Origin: Basidiobolus meristosporus CBS 931.73
Taxonomy: Eukaryota > Basidiobolomycota > Basidiobolomycetes > Basidiobolales > Basidiobolaceae
Reading direction: 5' to 3'
Assembly: GCA_002104905.1 (NCBI GenBank)
Contig: MCFE01000608.1
Span: forward strand, 1 to 53,433
DNA: 53,433 bases
The notes under the pieces are model-generated. The model was not told the DNA's origin. It saw nothing but the letters and a program-made list of their open reading frames with translations, and did no database searches. Made by a program: the position numbers and the translations under genes. Of the stretch, positions 39,187 through 49,710 are shown in pieces; the stretch's first letter is position 1; each line of letters begins with the position of its first letter.

Positions 39187-40419
39187 TTACTGACAATTGT
39201 TGTTACCGCTACCGTTACCGGCTCCATTACCATTTCTAGAGCCGTTCCCACCATTTCCCGAGTCATAAGCACCAACACTGTTGCCACCGCTGCCATTGCT
39301 ATCTCCATTACCTCCGTTGCCGTTACCGCCGTTTTCTTTTCCTCCATTTCCAGAGCCATAGGCACTGGCTTCGTTGCCATTGTTTCCATTACCATCTCCA
39401 TTGACTCCGTTGCCGTTACTGCCGTTTCCGCTTCCTCCATTTCCAGAGTCATAAATACCAGCTCCGTTCCCTCCATTCCCGTTGCTACCGTTGCTACCGT
39501 TGCTACTGCCGCTATTTCCATCTCCGTTGTCTCCATTTCCCGAGTCATAGGCACCAGCTCCGTTACCGCCAATTCCATTGCCATCTCCATTGCCTCCATT
39601 GCCGTTACCGCCGTTACCATTACCACCGTTTCCGGAGTCATAAGCACCGGTTCCATTTCCGTCGTTGCCACTGCCATTGCCATCTCCATTGCCTCCATTA
39701 CTGTTACCGCCGTTTCCGTTTCCACCATTTCCAGAATCATAAGCTCCGGCCCCATCGCCACCGTTACCATTGCCGCCATTATCACCGTTTCCAGAGCCAT
39801 AGGCATTACCACCGTTGCCAGCGTTTCCATTACCTCCATTGCCATTGCCACCGTCTCCAGAGTCATAGGCATCAGCTCCGTTACCGCCATTTCCATTGCC
39901 ATCTCCATTGCCTCCATTACCGTTACCGTTACCATTACCACCCTTTCCAGAGTCATAGGCGCCAGCTCCATTTCCTCCATTTCCATTGCCACCGCTACCA
40001 TCACCATTTCCTCCGTTACCGTTGCCATTACCACCATTTCCAGAGTCATAGGCACCAGGTCCGTTTTCTCCATTTCCATTACCACCATTACCATCCCCAT
40101 TGCCTCCGTTACCGTCACCATTACCACCGTTTCCGGAGTCATAAGCACCAGTTCCATTTCCGTCGTTGCCACTACCATTGCCTCCATTTCCGTTGCCATT
40201 ACCGCCATTTCTAGGGCTATAGGCACCAGCTCCGTTTCCTCCATTGCCATTACCACCGTTTCCGTTGGAATCACCATTTCCACTATTACCTCCGCCAAAT
40301 ACATCCGTCACATCGTAAGCCCCACCGCTTCTGGCTTGCAATCTTCTATCGAAAGCTGCGGCATTGATCGCTGCCAAACCAGAGAGGAGGCACAAGATTC
40401 TAGGTGCGGAGAATTTCAT
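39187..40419 (-). CDS. Secreted Gly/Asn-rich repeat protein (410 aa)
   Basis: The N-terminus MKFSAPRILCLLSGLAAINA is a signal peptide. Residues from about 45 on are almost only Gly and Asn with Asp, Ser and Ala, built from (N)GGNGNG units. They are punctuated about twelve times by GAYDSG-like motifs (variants AYSPRN, AIYDSG, AYGSG) at intervals of about 25-40 residues. The C-terminus ends GNNNCQ with a single Cys. Such composition suggests a flexible cell-wall or matrix protein, but no family is recognised. The minisatellite DNA keeps all three minus-strand frames and one plus frame open. This frame is chosen because it alone has a signal peptide, a TATA box 59 bp upstream (40479-40487, TATAAATAG) and regular protein repeats. 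Confidence 0.8.
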   Translation of the reverse strand: MKFSAPRILCLLSGLAAINAAAFDRRLQARSGGAYDVTDVFGGGNSGNGDSNGNGGNGNGGNGAGAYSPRNGGNGNGNGGNGSGNDGNGTGAYDSGNGGNGDGNGGNGDGNGGNGNGENGPGAYDSGNGGNGNGNGGNGDGSGGNGNGGNGAGAYDSGKGGNGNGNGNGGNGDGNGNGGNGADAYDSGDGGNGNGGNGNAGNGGNAYGSGNGDNGGNGNGGDGAGAYDSGNGGNGNGGNSNGGNGDGNGSGNDGNGTGAYDSGNGGNGNGGNGNGGNGDGNGIGGNGAGAYDSGNGDNGDGNSGSSNGSNGSNGNGGNGAGIYDSGNGGSGNGSNGNGVNGDGNGNNGNEASAYGSGNGGKENGGNGNGGNGDSNGSGGNSVGAYDSGNGGNGSRNGNGAGNGSGNNNCQ

Positions 40420-40478
40420 TCTATTATAAAAAGAGATAAAGTGCTTAGTGGATGACTTGATTCCTCTCTCTGAAGCTT

Positions 40479-40487
40479 CTATTTATA
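40479..40487 (-). promoter_or_regulatory. TATA box of the Gly/Asn-rich protein gene
   Basis: TATAAATAG on the minus strand, the same 9-mer as upstream of cystathionine gamma-lyase (50937-50945). Confidence 0.65.
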
Positions 40488-41059
40488 CCAGCTCACTGCT
40501 TTCCTCTTATGGACGAGTGAAATATGGGGTATTTTACATGCAAACGGATGCCCCCTCACGATCCTGCTATGTCTCATCCAGCCAAAGTACAGTTCAATGT
40601 TCACTATCTGCATCAAACTGGATTTAACCTAAAATGACGGTTGGTCGACCGCCCCCTTCCTTGCAGATTGTGTAAGCGGAACCTTTTTCCCCGTATCCCC
40701 ATTGCGTCCTTTAACTTATGTCTGGTTAGTGGCACATCATATCAAGAAAGGGATATATTTTACAGGAATATTACTGACTAGTCAGGAGGATTAGAAGTAA
40801 GGAGCCAAATACCAGGCATACCACACTGGTAGTAGGTTGGTATCTATTCAATCAAGTTGCTGTTAGTATTGGAGGATTTAATGTCGGAAAAGAAATATCG
40901 GATTTTTATGCGCAATGCATTTATACTCTTTATGCATATACCATTCTTCTGGCGCTGAAGATGAAGGAATGTGGAGCATAGATTACTGCGTGCAATGGCA
41001 TTGAATACCTTAAGTCTTACCATCAGATAGCTAACAACGTTGAAAGGTCGAGAAGTACA
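40488..41059. other. Upstream region of the Gly/Asn-rich gene
   Basis: I see no gene here. The region separates the Gly/Asn-rich gene from the minus-strand uricase fragment. Confidence 0.4.
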
Positions 41060-41317
41060 ATTATCAAGATCAACTCGTAGTGCTTACCAAGCTCGTACGC
41101 ATAGCGCTCGATGGTCTCGACGTGGTTGGACTTCTTGGCAATAGCATAGCAGGTCTTCTTGACAGTATCAGTTGGAATAACCATGCTATCTTCGAAGTCA
41201 CTTTAAAGGAGTACCAGGCAAGTAAGCTTGACAATGCAACTGTACTGGGCAGTGTGGCGGATAGCTTTGGTGACTCTGACCTTAGGCTTGACACTTGAAC
41301 TCAACTGCTACAGACAT
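41060..41317 (-). pseudogene. Urate oxidase (uricase) N-terminal fragment, minus copy
   Basis: Urate oxidase oxidises uric acid to 5-hydroxyisourate in purine breakdown, usually in peroxisomes. The copy starts at ATG 41317 (MSVAVEFK). A frameshift comes within 12 codons, then VKPKVRVTKAIRHT, a stop, and SDFEDSMVIPTDTVKKTCYA continuing IAKKSNHVETIERYAYELG. This order matches the uricase N-terminal domain, including the PTDTVKN-type active-site region. Homology ends at about 41065, where GTAAGC may be an old splice donor. A TATA box lies 45 bp upstream (41363-41371). Frameshift, stop and the missing C-terminal half make it non-functional. Confidence 0.7.
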
Positions 41318-41362
41318 ATTATAAGATTGTAGACTACTACTACTGTCTACGACCCAGTACTC

Positions 41363-41371
41363 CTTTATATA
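41363..41371 (-). promoter_or_regulatory. TATA box of the minus-strand uricase remnant
   Basis: TATATAAAG on the minus strand, 45 bp before the remnant's ATG. It indicates that this was the real 5' end of a gene. Confidence 0.55.
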
Positions 41372-41499
41372 TGGTTAGATGTATTTACTTCCACCCGGAT
41401 TGGTAGGATAAGTGTGAACAAAGGCCGAGAATCGCTTGTGAATCCATTCCGACTATCACCAGTCCATACCGAGTATCAGCCAAGCTCACATTCACAAAA

Positions 41500-41680
41500 T
41501 AGTCAGCACTTCCAGCGCTTACTTCAAGAAACAAGCCTATGGCAAGACCAAGGTTCGCATCACCAAGGTCATCCTCCACACCAAAAACTGCCACGATGTT
41601 GTTGAGTTCACTGCCCAGGTTCTCCTTGATGGCAAGTTCGAGACCTCCTATACCGTGGCTCCTCCAGATCAACACCTGCT
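41500..41680 (+). pseudogene. Urate oxidase N-terminal fragment, plus copy
   Basis: In one frame it reads AYFKKQAYGKTKVRITKVIL, then HDVVEFTAQVLLDGKFETSY, the beginning of uricase (YGKxxVRVxKV...LLxGxxETSYT). The match stops at about 41665 and is followed by unrelated sequence. It runs divergently from the minus-strand copy, so two uricase 5' ends stand head to head. Confidence 0.65.
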
Positions 41681-41862
41681 GAGTCCTTTCATCTTGGGCT
41701 CAATTACTCTACCACTTACAACTATAGTATGCTTTTTGTGGTTCATATTTAGAGATTGGATTGTTTTCCTTGTAGAGAATCTCTATATCTGGTGTCTGGT
41801 CCTTAGTAATGCAAGCTACATTGCATTGCAACTATATTATCTCCATACTACTTCACTGTAAG

Positions 41863-42545
41863 TGTGGTAAGAGTATTAGAGATATTGAAAGTGATTGAGT
41901 AGACTAGTAGATTCATTTGTTGTAAGAGTCTTGGAGATATTGAAAGTGATTGGGAGAACCAGTAGATTATGTGGTTTTCACTTAATGATTTATCAAATGT
42001 AAAAGTAGTATTTATACTTTTACATGGTCTTGGCATAAGAAACACGTAGAATAGGTTTAGGAAGGTCCCAAGAACATGTGTGCAAAGCTTGGGGCTGTTT
42101 GGACAACTCTGAGTATTTTCATGTTCTGGGTAATATTCCAAGTAAATCCCAACAAAGAATTTGGTCAGTATTCTCTAAGATTTGTAGGTAATGATAAAAG
42201 TGACTAAATTAGGTGAATATTTTGGTGGAATTCCAAATTTTTATAACATAATTGGCCTTCACCTAATGACTTGTTATTTGTAAAAGTAGCATTTATACTT
42301 TCAAATGGTCTTGGAAACAGAACATATGGAATATGATTGTAGAGGTGTAAAGAAAGTGTGTGTAAAGCTTGGGGTAGTTTGGATACCTTAATAATCTTTC
42401 ATGTTTTGAGTACCTGATGGTATGGCAAAATATTCTAAGTCCCAATAAGGAATTTGTACAGAATTCTCTAAGACTGGTAGACTATGATCTAAGTGACAAG
42501 GTAAGGTGAATATTTAGGTGTATCTACAAAATATGCGGTTGTAAG
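41863..42545 (+). repeat. Repeat E, three partial or complete copies in tandem
   Basis: There is a 55-bp start fragment (41863-41917), a complete copy (41918-42248, TGTTGTAAGAG to TTATAACA) with a perfect 9-bp-arm hairpin at 41999-42023, and a third copy lacking its start (about 42249-42545). The tract is almost free of CpG. Confidence 0.65.
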
Positions 42546-42839
42546 TGGGTTCACTTCTTCAAATTTGGGTCTAAATTTGAACACAAAAGAACCATTGCTG
42601 GATACATCTTCCTTTACTCTAATTGAGCACTATCTTGTAACTCATGAAAGCCATGTACCATAGCATATTCTACAGTACATGGCTACCTGTGAGGTTTTTT
42701 TCTGGTAAGTCTTCTCGGCTGTTATAGGATTTGGACTGTTCTTGGTTGCCAGCTTTGATTGCTGAAGACTGTAGCTTTTGTCTTGCACTTCTCTGTCACT
42801 GACTAGGTCAGACTTTCTATCCTTCTTGATCTTTGCCAC

Positions 42840-43075
42840 TGATAGAATCTTCACTACTACCCTGACTGAGTGCTTCTTCTATTGAACTACATTTATCCCT
42901 TGATCAATGCTTATTGTTCAGCATCTTGAGCACTGATTACAAATCATTTCTTCTTTTCAACTTACATACCAGCTGCTGTCAGCTCTACACTCTGGTATGG
43001 AAGCTACAGCAACAGCACTAGCTTTTTCACTTCACTTATAAAAAAGATTTCACCTATTGGTAATTGTCTCCCCGT
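42840..43075 (+). repeat. Short element S2, distant copy
   Basis: The end ACTCTGGTATGGAAGCTACAG, GCTTTTTCACTTCACTTATA and the hairpin-like CACC-tatt-GGTA with TCTCCCC match the S2 copies at 5.1-5.7 kb. This extends the family beyond the left cluster. Confidence 0.5.
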
Positions 43076-44139
43076 GAACCCTGAGAATTGGTACACTCTG
43101 ACAGAGTGCATAATTGTCGAAATAAACATTTCATTCAAAGGTATATGCAAACCACTTACTGTCACCATATATATGCACAGCTTTCTTTGGTAGAAAGTCA
43201 ACTTGCAAATCACATGGCTAAATACCAGCTGCACTGCCAAAATCCAGCAAGTATACCAACAGAATTTCGAATAAGGGAAGTATAAGACATTGCGCACTCT
43301 TGTGTAATCATCATCTCATAATGTCAGCCTTAATGTGAATGCTGATAAATAGAATATTCCATCGTTCGGAACATAAAGTGCATGACCTCCTCAATTAACC
43401 ACCAAGGGTGTGCAAATCTCGTGCAAACCGGATCTTTTAGAGCATTTTGTATAATATATTTACATGTTGTATTCAGAGGGTTCGTATATTCGGGTATATA
43501 TCAATCCTGAAAGACAAATTGTACCAGAGTTGGAGTGTAAGCAAAGGTATGTTTTTTGGTCGCATCAGCTATAGTTGGTTGCGCAGAGTCCTGAAGTACA
43601 TTGTGGAGGCTGTAGACTTCGATATACTTCTGACAAGATTCGACTCACCAGCTACACTACCTATTAGAAAGGGTTGACGGTGTGCAGTAGTCAAGATTTA
43701 TACATCAAGGTTTATACGCTACCTTACTCTAGGTAACTTCAAAGCCCTGGTAGTGGCTATTCCAGAAAAAAATGATAGGTAACGGTATCAAGGGCTTGGA
43801 TTGGTTCAACCAAGGTAATGCTATCAATACCTACAAACTCTGGCCATTTTATGCCACTTTTTGAACATTCATCACGTAGGGTTAGGGTTGGATTGGGTGA
43901 TTAAAGTTTGAAGAAATTTGGTGCATGAGCAAATCCAGTAATTTTGTTCGATCGTTTATGTTTGTATTTCATTTCTGGTCAGGGTTGTGGTGAGCGAAAA
44001 AAAACCTATTCACACGACAATATTATCCAGATCAAGGTGCAAGCGTGACTTGTGGCAAGGAAAGGCTTATAGTCAAACCGGATATATGCCGTGAATTTCA
44101 TACAACTTGGTGAATTGTGGAGAAACAAGGTTTTCCAGC
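43076..44139. other. Upstream region of the permease gene
   Basis: No gene is supported. The ORF at 43447-43677 lacks motifs. Near 43878 a GTAGGGTTAGGGTTGG stretch holds a telomere-like doublet. Confidence 0.4.
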
Positions 44140-44147
44140 TATAAAAT
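44140..44147 (+). promoter_or_regulatory. TATA box of the urate/xanthine permease
   Basis: TATAAAAT, 45 bp before the ATG at 44193. Confidence 0.65.
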
Positions 44148-44192
44148 GGCTCGGCTAAGGACTCAGTTTCCACAGCTTAGTATCACTCGAGG

Positions 44193-45932
44193 ATGAAGAA
44201 GGAAGAGAATTTCGTATCTGGAATAGACGACAAGGACTATATCTCCACAGAGCCAGCTGCGCACTCAGATTCGCATGATAGCAACTTGAAATGGTACATG
44301 CAAAACCTTTGCACTAGGCAAGGCTGGATAGGCGAATATGATTTTGGCTTTCTATGTTTGCCCAATCTACCAGGATTCAAGAAACAAGAAGCAGCAAAAT
44401 TCATCGGGATCAAGGACCGCTTGCCACTTGCAGTCGCACTAATCATGGGCTTCCAGCATTGCCTGGCCATGTTGGCAGGAGTAGTTACGCCTCCGCTCAT
44501 TCTCTCGGGGCCCGGACCTCAACACATGAACCTTGACACCGAGTATCGCTCCTATCTCATCTCCGCCTCCCTGATTACCTGCGGCCTATTGTCCATGATC
44601 CAAATGACCCGGTGGAGAATCCCAGGGACTCGTTACTACATGGGGACTGGGCTTATCACCGTGGTTGGTACCTCGTTCACCATCATGCCCGTGGCCGAAT
44701 CATCCTTTGCGTACATGTATCAGTCTGGCTTCTGTCCATCGGTGAAAGATGACGCCGGCTTGATTACTCAGTACCTTCCTTGTCCTCAGGCTTATGGCGC
44801 GCTGCTAGGCACCACGATGACTTGTTCGGTGCTGATGATCCTCATCTCCTTCGTGCCTGCCAAAGTGCTCCATAAACTATTTCCTCCACTAGTCACTGGA
44901 ATCACTGTGACTCTGATTGGTGCGCATTTGGTGGGCTCGGGGTTGAAGAACTGGGGCGGCGGCAGTGGGCCTTGCATTAGTCATCCAACCAGCGGAACCT
45001 TCATGCGCTGTCCCAACGTGGATGCTCCCAACGCACTGCCCTGGGGCCACATCAAATACATGGGCCTCGGTTTCCTGGTGTTCATCTGCATCATTCTCTT
45101 CGATATCTTTGGCTCCCATTTCATGCGCTCCGCCGAGGTTGTTCTCGGATTGATCGTGGGGCTCATCGTCGCTTGGTCTACTGGCTATGTAAACAACCAG
45201 GTGATAAACGACGCACCAGTCGTGACTTTCCTCTGGGTCAAGACATTCCCATTGGATATCTACACCCCGGCGATCATACCAATGTTAGTGATTTACATGC
45301 TGATTGCTGTCGAGTCCATCGGCACCATCACTGCATGCTGTGATGTCTCTGGTGTGGAGGTGTCAGGGCCAGTATTTGAGACGCGTATTCAGGGTGGAGT
45401 GTTGGCTGACGGAATCAACAGCCTCCTCGCAGGTGCCTTTACCAACCCACCCATGTCAACCTTTGCCCAGAACAATGGTATTGTGGCGTTGACTCGATGT
45501 GCCAACCTTACCACTGGCTACGCATGCTGCTTCTTCCTTGTTTTCCTGGGGGTTTTCTCGAAGCTGGCCTCGGTTTTCCTCGCCATCCCCGAATCAGTCC
45601 TCGGTGGGATGACCACCTTCCTGTTTGCCAACGTGCTAGTCTCCGGCATTCGAATTCTCTCCTACCTCAAATGGACCCGTCGTGACCGCTTTATCGCCGC
45701 CGCCTCCATGACCCTTGGAATGGGTACCACCATCAAGGACGATTGGTTCTCCTACGCGCTCAGCTCTTACAAGGGATCCAACACCACAGTCAACGGATTG
45801 ATCATCTCAGCAGAGATGATTGTGAACTCGGGGTTTACCATTGCCGCGCTCATCGCCATTATCCTGAATCTTGTGATGCCTAGGGAACCGGAAGATCTTG
45901 AAAATGAGGAAAACGATGGCCATCCAGTATAA
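44193..45932 (+). CDS. UapA-type uric acid/xanthine:H+ symporter (NCS2/NAT family, 579 aa, intronless)
   Basis: NAT proteins import purines (or uracil/ascorbate) with protons across the plasma membrane. This one has the TM1 QH motif (Q88-H89), about 14 hydrophobic segments, and the NAT signature QNNGIVALTR (426-435). With a constant offset of 18, the substrate-binding residues of Aspergillus UapA (Glu356, Asp388, Gln408, Asn409) fall on E374, D406, Q426 and N427. This argues for urate/xanthine specificity. Length is normal for the fungal family, and the acidic, Ser-rich N-terminus (1-40) is likely cytosolic. The start is the first ATG after the TATA box. Two uricase remnants lie 2.5 kb upstream, the next step of the same pathway. 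Uracil or other purines remain possible substrates. Confidence 0.93.
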   Translation: MKKEENFVSGIDDKDYISTEPAAHSDSHDSNLKWYMQNLCTRQGWIGEYDFGFLCLPNLPGFKKQEAAKFIGIKDRLPLAVALIMGFQHCLAMLAGVVTPPLILSGPGPQHMNLDTEYRSYLISASLITCGLLSMIQMTRWRIPGTRYYMGTGLITVVGTSFTIMPVAESSFAYMYQSGFCPSVKDDAGLITQYLPCPQAYGALLGTTMTCSVLMILISFVPAKVLHKLFPPLVTGITVTLIGAHLVGSGLKNWGGGSGPCISHPTSGTFMRCPNVDAPNALPWGHIKYMGLGFLVFICIILFDIFGSHFMRSAEVVLGLIVGLIVAWSTGYVNNQVINDAPVVTFLWVKTFPLDIYTPAIIPMLVIYMLIAVESIGTITACCDVSGVEVSGPVFETRIQGGVLADGINSLLAGAFTNPPMSTFAQNNGIVALTRCANLTTGYACCFFLVFLGVFSKLASVFLAIPESVLGGMTTFLFANVLVSGIRILSYLKWTRRDRFIAAASMTLGMGTTIKDDWFSYALSSYKGSNTTVNGLIISAEMIVNSGFTIAALIAIILNLVMPREPEDLENEENDGHPV

Positions 45933-46567
45933 GCCAGGGATTCTCCCATTCAAAGGAAACTAATCCAAATAAATCCAATCATTCAGTTAATCAGTGTTCA
46001 TGTAAACGAGTGGGCTAGGCGAATATTGATCAATGCTCATATCAGCGGGTGAATGTATGATGGATGTGAGGATATGACGAAAATGCATTCAGCAAGTAAT
46101 TTAGCACTTTCGGCCCTTCTGTGTAACTGATCCTCTATCCTTGTGCAAACGTGTGGTTGACGGTAGCAACAACTTGACTATCTTGGCATCTCTACTTATC
46201 AACCCGTCTGTTATATCTTAGCGATTGTTGCGTTCGAGGGCAAAATTGCAAACACCATCTCCTGAAACAAACGTTGATACGACCCCTGGTTTGGCTTACA
46301 GCCAAGTTCTTGGTTAATGGATTAGCAGGTAGAGGCTGAATGATCAAACTGCTGCTACCAATTGGTGGTTCAGCCTCAAGTTTATGTCAAGTTGTTTAGA
46401 GTAGACCTTGATATTGTTATTTTCTTGGCAACGGTCGGCCCAATCAAACTCAACCCATGCAATCCTGAACCAGCCGGTTTCCCATAACAATGTATCCCTC
46501 CCCATCTCTGAGAGCGAGCCATTTATAGAATCCACAACCTTACTTGGCACTCTATGAATCAATAAGC
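45933..46567. other. Intergenic, permease to ABC transporter
   Basis: No gene is supported. The minus-strand ORF at 46344-46613 overlaps the promoter of the ABC gene and has no motif. Confidence 0.5.
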
Positions 46568-46574
46568 TATAAAA
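46568..46574 (+). promoter_or_regulatory. TATA box of the ABCA transporter gene
   Basis: TATAAAA, 39 bp before the ATG at 46614. It supports the far-upstream start inferred from splicing. Confidence 0.65.
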
Positions 46575-46613
46575 GCGTTCACAGTCACTCAATTGATATT
46601 GCACTTCCAGCAA

Positions 46614-49330
46614 ATGCTGACTCCAAGACCTCGAGCAACTTCGTTCACGGCCCAGCTGGGGTTAACACTTAAGCTTAACCTAACGCTTGTATCACGCAAT
46701 ATCTTGAGTGAAATCGCAGGTACCGTGAGCCTCAAGCATTCTTGAAATCGATGTCACCAAACTAACATCTACCAAGCTGTTGTCATACCCACCATATGTG
46801 TGATCTTCGCAGTATTGATCGTAAGTCCTACTTATCCCCAACAGCCACTCGACTGCCCAGACTAACGTTGAGTAGCCGGATTTTCTTCAACTCCAGAATG
46901 GAAATGTGCCTGTTGGGTCGGTCAGTAGGTGAGTGATACCACTCAGGACACAAGAAGATAATGCTAATCTGACTGAACAAGTTGGTCCATGAACATCTCC
47001 TCCACAGTAAATCCCGGATTCGTAGTGGATCAGGGGGTCTCAAAAGATATATGGGACCAGCGCCTGCTTCCCAGCTTCATCCTCCAAAACCCCGCATTAA
47101 CCTTCAGCAACTATAGCTCCATCGCCGATATCATTAAACTTCGAGATTCTGCCGACAAGAAATTCAATAGAGACGCCACCAATAAAATCTCGGAGTTTGG
47201 ACTAGAACTCAACCAGGTGAGCAACAACTCCGACCAACTGGATTTCGGCTACACAGCGTTTTACAGAGGCAACCGTGCCGCATCTCTCCCCTGGCTCATC
47301 TCGAGCGTAGAAGCAGCAATCCAAACAACTTATGGTAGAAGCGTGTCCATGAATAATGTCAGCTTCAAGACGTTGCCGTCTACTGGCTTGGAAGATGCAG
47401 CGATTGTGATGGATATCATCCCAGTCTTTGTTGCTTACGGTAAGTGGGCAGTAAGAGCGATGGATGAATGGTGGTAACTGAGTGAGCATTCTAGCATTGT
47501 CATTTACGCTGCTCTTCTACGTGACCAATATGGTGCGCGAACGCGAACACGGCCAAAAGCAGCTCTTGGCCATGGCAGGATTAGAATCCAGGGCGTACTA
47601 TCTGGCTGCGTTCATCAGGGACTATCTTATTTACCTTCTGCCGACCTCGGTATTTTTGATCATGATGAAGGCCAGATCCACCCCGATGTTCGTGGAATCG
47701 AGCCCCGTCGGCTACGTGCTACTTTTATTTCTGGCCGGGCCACCTTCCATACTCCTGGGCTATTTGCTGTCTTTCGCGTTCTCAAAGAGCCAGTCAGTGG
47801 CCCTGGCGATTGGGTTTATCCTACTGATGATCGTTTTCGTACCCTTCGTGATTATCCACTACGTGTTTAGCGACCGCATCGATCTCTCCACCATCGGTGC
47901 CCTGAGTTTTTTCCTGCCCACCTTTGCTCTTCAACGCGGCCTTACGGTAGGTCTATTGATTTGAAGAGGAGCTTGTGCGCCTGTTAATCCGTCGATTTTA
48001 GGAATTGGCGCTCGGATGGTCGAAGGGGTTTCCCTACTCTGCGTCCATGGTGTTCAACATCCGTAACCCCATCCTTCCTACCTTACTGGCGTTAGTAGCC
48101 AGCACGGCGTTCTACGGAATTCTAGTGACCTGCTTGGAATATACCGTCAGCGCACGAGTATCTCCCCTGAAATCCACCCGCCGATTGTACAACCGAAAGA
48201 GGCATGTGTCAACGGATGGGCCAGAGACGAAGGTGGATATCAAATCCGATTACTCCGATGAAGAGGTGATCAACGAGAAACGGAGAATCCTCGAGAATCG
48301 AGAGGACACCGATGCAATGCGTATCCAAGGGCTAACCAAGGAGTTCCTAGTGCCGTACTCAAATCGACGCAGGCTGGTTATCGACGACTTATGGCTTTCG
48401 TTAAGACGCAACGAATGCCTGGGATACCTGGGGCCGAATGGTGCAGGTAAAACCACCACCATCAAGATGCTAATAGGCGCGGTGTCCCCAACCTCTGGAA
48501 ACGCCACCGTTGAGGGGCATCCAATCGTTCCATACTCCGCCGAGTTGAGGCAGCTTGTGGGAGTCTGCCAGCAGTTTGACATTTTATTCTCAGAACTGAC
48601 TGGTAGGGAGCATCTTCGCCTATTCGCTAGGCTACGCGGGGCAGCAAACATCGAGGAGGCCGTTGAAACGACTATCAACGACATGCGCCTTCAAGAAGTA
48701 GCAGATCAAAAATCCAAAGGCTACAGCGGAGGAAATAAGCGGAGGCTTAGCATCGGCATGGCAGCGATTGGCCACCCGAAGGTCGTATTCTTGGACGAGC
48801 CAACCACCGGAGTGGACGTCCACATCAGGCAGTCGATCTGGAACGCCATCAGGGAATTAAAGAAGAAAACCAGCGTCGTCCTGATCGTATGTATGCTCCC
48901 CTGTCTTTCCTCGTTAACACCAACTGATCGCCTCGTATAGACACACAGCATGGAGGAGGCTGACGCACTCTGCGACCGAATAGGACTCACCGTCAATGGC
49001 CAACTTGCCGCGCTGGGGACACCCCAACGACTGAAAAACGTCTACGGCCGAGGGTACAAGATCAATGTGCGCACCGCGACCACCGACACTGTGGAGTCGG
49101 TGATCCAACAGATATTCCAGCGATTCACCATGAAGTACGAACAGATTAAGCTGATTCGGCGACTAGGCTGCAACCTGGAGTTCGAGGTCGAAGGCAGCAC
49201 CGTGGGAAAGATCTTCCAGGTCCTTCAAGAGCTCAGATCCCCTCTGAACATCATAGATCATGCCGTAGCGCAGACTACGTTGGCCCAAGTGTTTGTCGAG
49301 TTCGCGAAGCAACAGAGGTTGGACCTTTGA
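46614..49330 (+). CDS. ABCA-type half-size ABC transporter (788 aa, seven exons)
   Basis: The inferred exons are 46614-46719, 46777-46820, 46897-46928, 46982-47439, 47495-47946, 48002-48886 and 48941-49330. Introns are 57, 76, 53, 55, 55 and 54 bp, all GT...AG, and the sum (2367 nt) is in frame. Order: a cytosolic start, TM1 (about 34-50), a long lumenal/extracellular loop (to about 205), TM2-TM6 (about 214-405), then one ATPase domain. Walker A GPNGAGKTT is 508-516, the Q-loop is in GVCQQFDILFSELTGREHL, the signature SGGNKRR starts at 606, Walker B VVFLDEP is 625-631 and the switch His is H661 in THSMEEAD. The loop position and GREHLRLFARLRG are ABCA features. ABCA proteins generally move lipids or sterols across membranes. 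The first three exons are short and inferred from splice sites and TM1, so the N-terminus is less certain than the rest. Confidence 0.87.
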
Positions 49331-49710
49331 TTCTCGAATATATAAATGTAGTATATGCAAGCATCTCGATCTGGAATATGGTGTTTGGAAATGTCCATAA
49401 TAAATCATTTGACGAATCCATTGAATCCATCGACCCTGGGAATCTGCGTCAACTTTAGGAGTACATATCCCACGGGGTTGGGCATGAATACAAATGACGC
49501 GATTTGACGAGTGGATCAACAAACACCCCGCGAGGCCATATTGGGTGGGATCTGAGGTTAGGTTTATTAAGGGTTCGATTCCGTGAGGTTCGTTTCTAAA
49601 GTGAGTGATGAACATGACAAATGATACAAGGTTTACAACCAAAACTCCGGAATGCGAACATGGGTCACTATGTATAATTATAGGAGAAATCGATGGAGTG
49701 GCGGAATCCA
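49331..49710. other. Convergent intergenic region
   Basis: It lies between the 3' ends of the ABC gene (plus) and cystathionine gamma-lyase (minus). ATATATAAATG at about 49337 and AATAAAT at 49400 may serve 3'-end formation. No gene. Confidence 0.5.

Noticed and set aside
39184-40455. 423-codon plus-strand frame and 374-codon minus-strand frame over the Gly/Asn-rich gene
   Set aside because: They arise from the short DNA repeat and read as Ser/Thr/Ile/Val-rich or Met/Glu-rich monotony. Neither has a signal peptide or promoter as the chosen frame does.
46344-46613. 89-codon minus-strand ORF between the permease and the ABC gene
   Set aside because: It covers the TATA box and 5' leader of the ABC gene and shows no family motif.
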